A stretch of DNA of 64,000 nucleotides from an uncultured bacterium (GTDB taxonomy: Bacteria > Krumholzibacteriota > Krumholzibacteriia > LZORAL124-64-63): the NCBI GenBank assembly GCA_903912525.1, contig CAIWHK010000063.1, positions 28,570-92,569 of the forward strand. Direction: 5' to 3'. Below the pieces are notes generated by a model. That model did not search any database and had not been told where the DNA came from. It was given only the letters and a program-made list of their open reading frames with translations. Below are positions 63,539 to 64,000 of this stretch, one piece after another (positions within the stretch are counted from its first letter, which is position 1; the number at the start of each line of letters is the position of its first letter). Both the position numbers and the translations under genes were made by a program.

Positions 63539-63918
63539 TCAACGCACCAGCACCATCCGCCGCTGCTCCGCGCCCCGCGGCGTAGTCAGCTCGTAGAGAT
63601 ACAACCCTGAGGACACGACACGCCCCGCGTTGTCGCGACCGTCCCAGCGCGCGCGATGCCAGCCCGCGTCGACGCCCGCTTCGACCAGCGTGCGCACCAG
63701 GCTGCCGGCCACGTCGTAGACCTTCAGGCTGACCGGGCCGGCGACATCCAGCCGGTAGCCGATCTCCGTGGCGGGGTTGAAGGGGTTGGGCCGGTTCTGC
63801 AGCAGGCTGCCGCCGATGGGCGCGGGCACGCCCGCGATCGCCGCGCCGGGGGCCCCGAACGTAAGCGTCCGGCCGTCGGCGTGTTCCAGCCGCCCGTGCT
63901 CTGTGATATGTTCCCGGA
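63539..63918 (-). pseudogene. Orphan FlgD-like sorting domain (gene fragment)
   Basis: A minus-strand frame encoding LTFGAPGAA, then LLQNRPNPFNPATEIGYRLD, VYDVAGSLVRTLVEAG, RWDGRDNAGRVVSSGLYLYEL and the end RMVLVR, a complete FlgD-like domain. No signal peptide or enzyme domain precedes it: the frame reaches back only to a GTG at 63964 that overlaps another gene end, and no ribosome site is seen. It is best read as the surviving 3' part of a former secreted-protein gene, although a functional short protein starting at 63964 is possible. Confidence 0.5.
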
Positions 63919-64000
63919 TTACGCTTGATCGTTGTTGACGGCGGCGGCCTTGGCCGCCAGCCACCCGCGTGGCGTCAGCTCCGCCACCCGGCTCTGGGGA
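63919..64000 (-). CDS. C-terminal end of an unknown gene entering from the right edge
   Basis: On the minus strand a frame with very high GC at third positions ends at TAA (63921-63919). The visible 26 residues read PQSRVAELTPRGWLAAKAAA and end VNNDQA. The codon bias supports real coding, but the fragment is too short to name. The next frame downstream is the orphan FlgD-like domain. Confidence 0.45.
   Translation of the reverse strand, partial: PQSRVAELTPRGWLAAKAAAVNNDQA

Overview
This is a 64 kb piece of a very GC-rich, Gram-negative chromosome with short intergenic gaps and about 40 genes. It carries an RND efflux tripartite pump, a TonB-dependent receptor, lipoproteins and many signal-peptide proteins, so there is an outer membrane. 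Seven proteins or fragments carry a C-terminal FlgD-like Ig domain with a PNPFNP-type motif. That domain, a gingipain-like C25 peptidase and a planctomycete-style Ser/Thr kinase suggest a poorly cultivated lineage of the Eisenbacteria / Krumholzibacteria / Latescibacteria sort (inference; no rRNA or ribosomal marker is present). No tRNA, rRNA, CRISPR array or prophage was found.

Layout. 1-9.8 kb: the end of an old yellow enzyme gene, a DOMON-like protein plus histidine phosphatase pair, an S46 dipeptidyl-peptidase, a YfiR + hybrid histidine kinase operon divergent from a TonB receptor, a YajD-type HNH protein and a secreted cupredoxin. 9.9-18.5 kb: an RRM RNA-binding protein, a small membrane protein with a fatty acid desaturase, a large Ser/Thr kinase, a decayed transposase end, an orphan HicB and a large radical SAM protein. 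18.7-25.3 kb: a 1,609-residue C25 peptidase, an ATP-grasp ligase and a lipoprotein read here as a selenoprotein. 25.3-39 kb: a coiled-coil protein, a complete RND efflux operon, an APC permease, a secreted metallophosphoesterase and CstA. 39-50.7 kb: an LVIVD-repeat protein, a DUF438 / DUF1858-DUF2249 pair, two paralogous lipoproteins, a secreted metallopeptidase, a flippase and a CPBP protease. 50.7-64 kb: gamma-glutamyltransferase, an LRR lipoprotein, an Fe-S / HMA / HMA operon, an uncharacterised exported protein, a DUF4091 protein, a KAP NTPase, a lipoprotein and two gene ends at the edge.

The most notable gene is 24793-25347. An in-frame TGA replaces the first cysteine of a thioredoxin-like CxxC (U-G-Y-C), the frame stays coding to a natural end, and a hairpin with a G-containing apical loop begins at the spacing expected of a bacterial SECIS. 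The second notable feature is a family of hairpin repeats built on TTGCGCCGGCGCAA. There are seven copies, six of them 9-48 bases past stop codons, and they look like mobile or amplified terminators. Two tandem lipoproteins appear to carry the FlgD-like fold nested inside a carboxypeptidase-regulatory-like domain, and the Fe-S operon has two HMA-like proteins with displaced metal-binding cysteines.

How the genes work together: much of the window serves the cell envelope, through export, surface proteases and phosphatases, efflux, amino acid or pyruvate uptake and envelope signalling (YfiR with the kinase and TonB receptor). The DUF438 pair and the Fe-S/HMA operon point to nitrosative or redox stress and metal handling.
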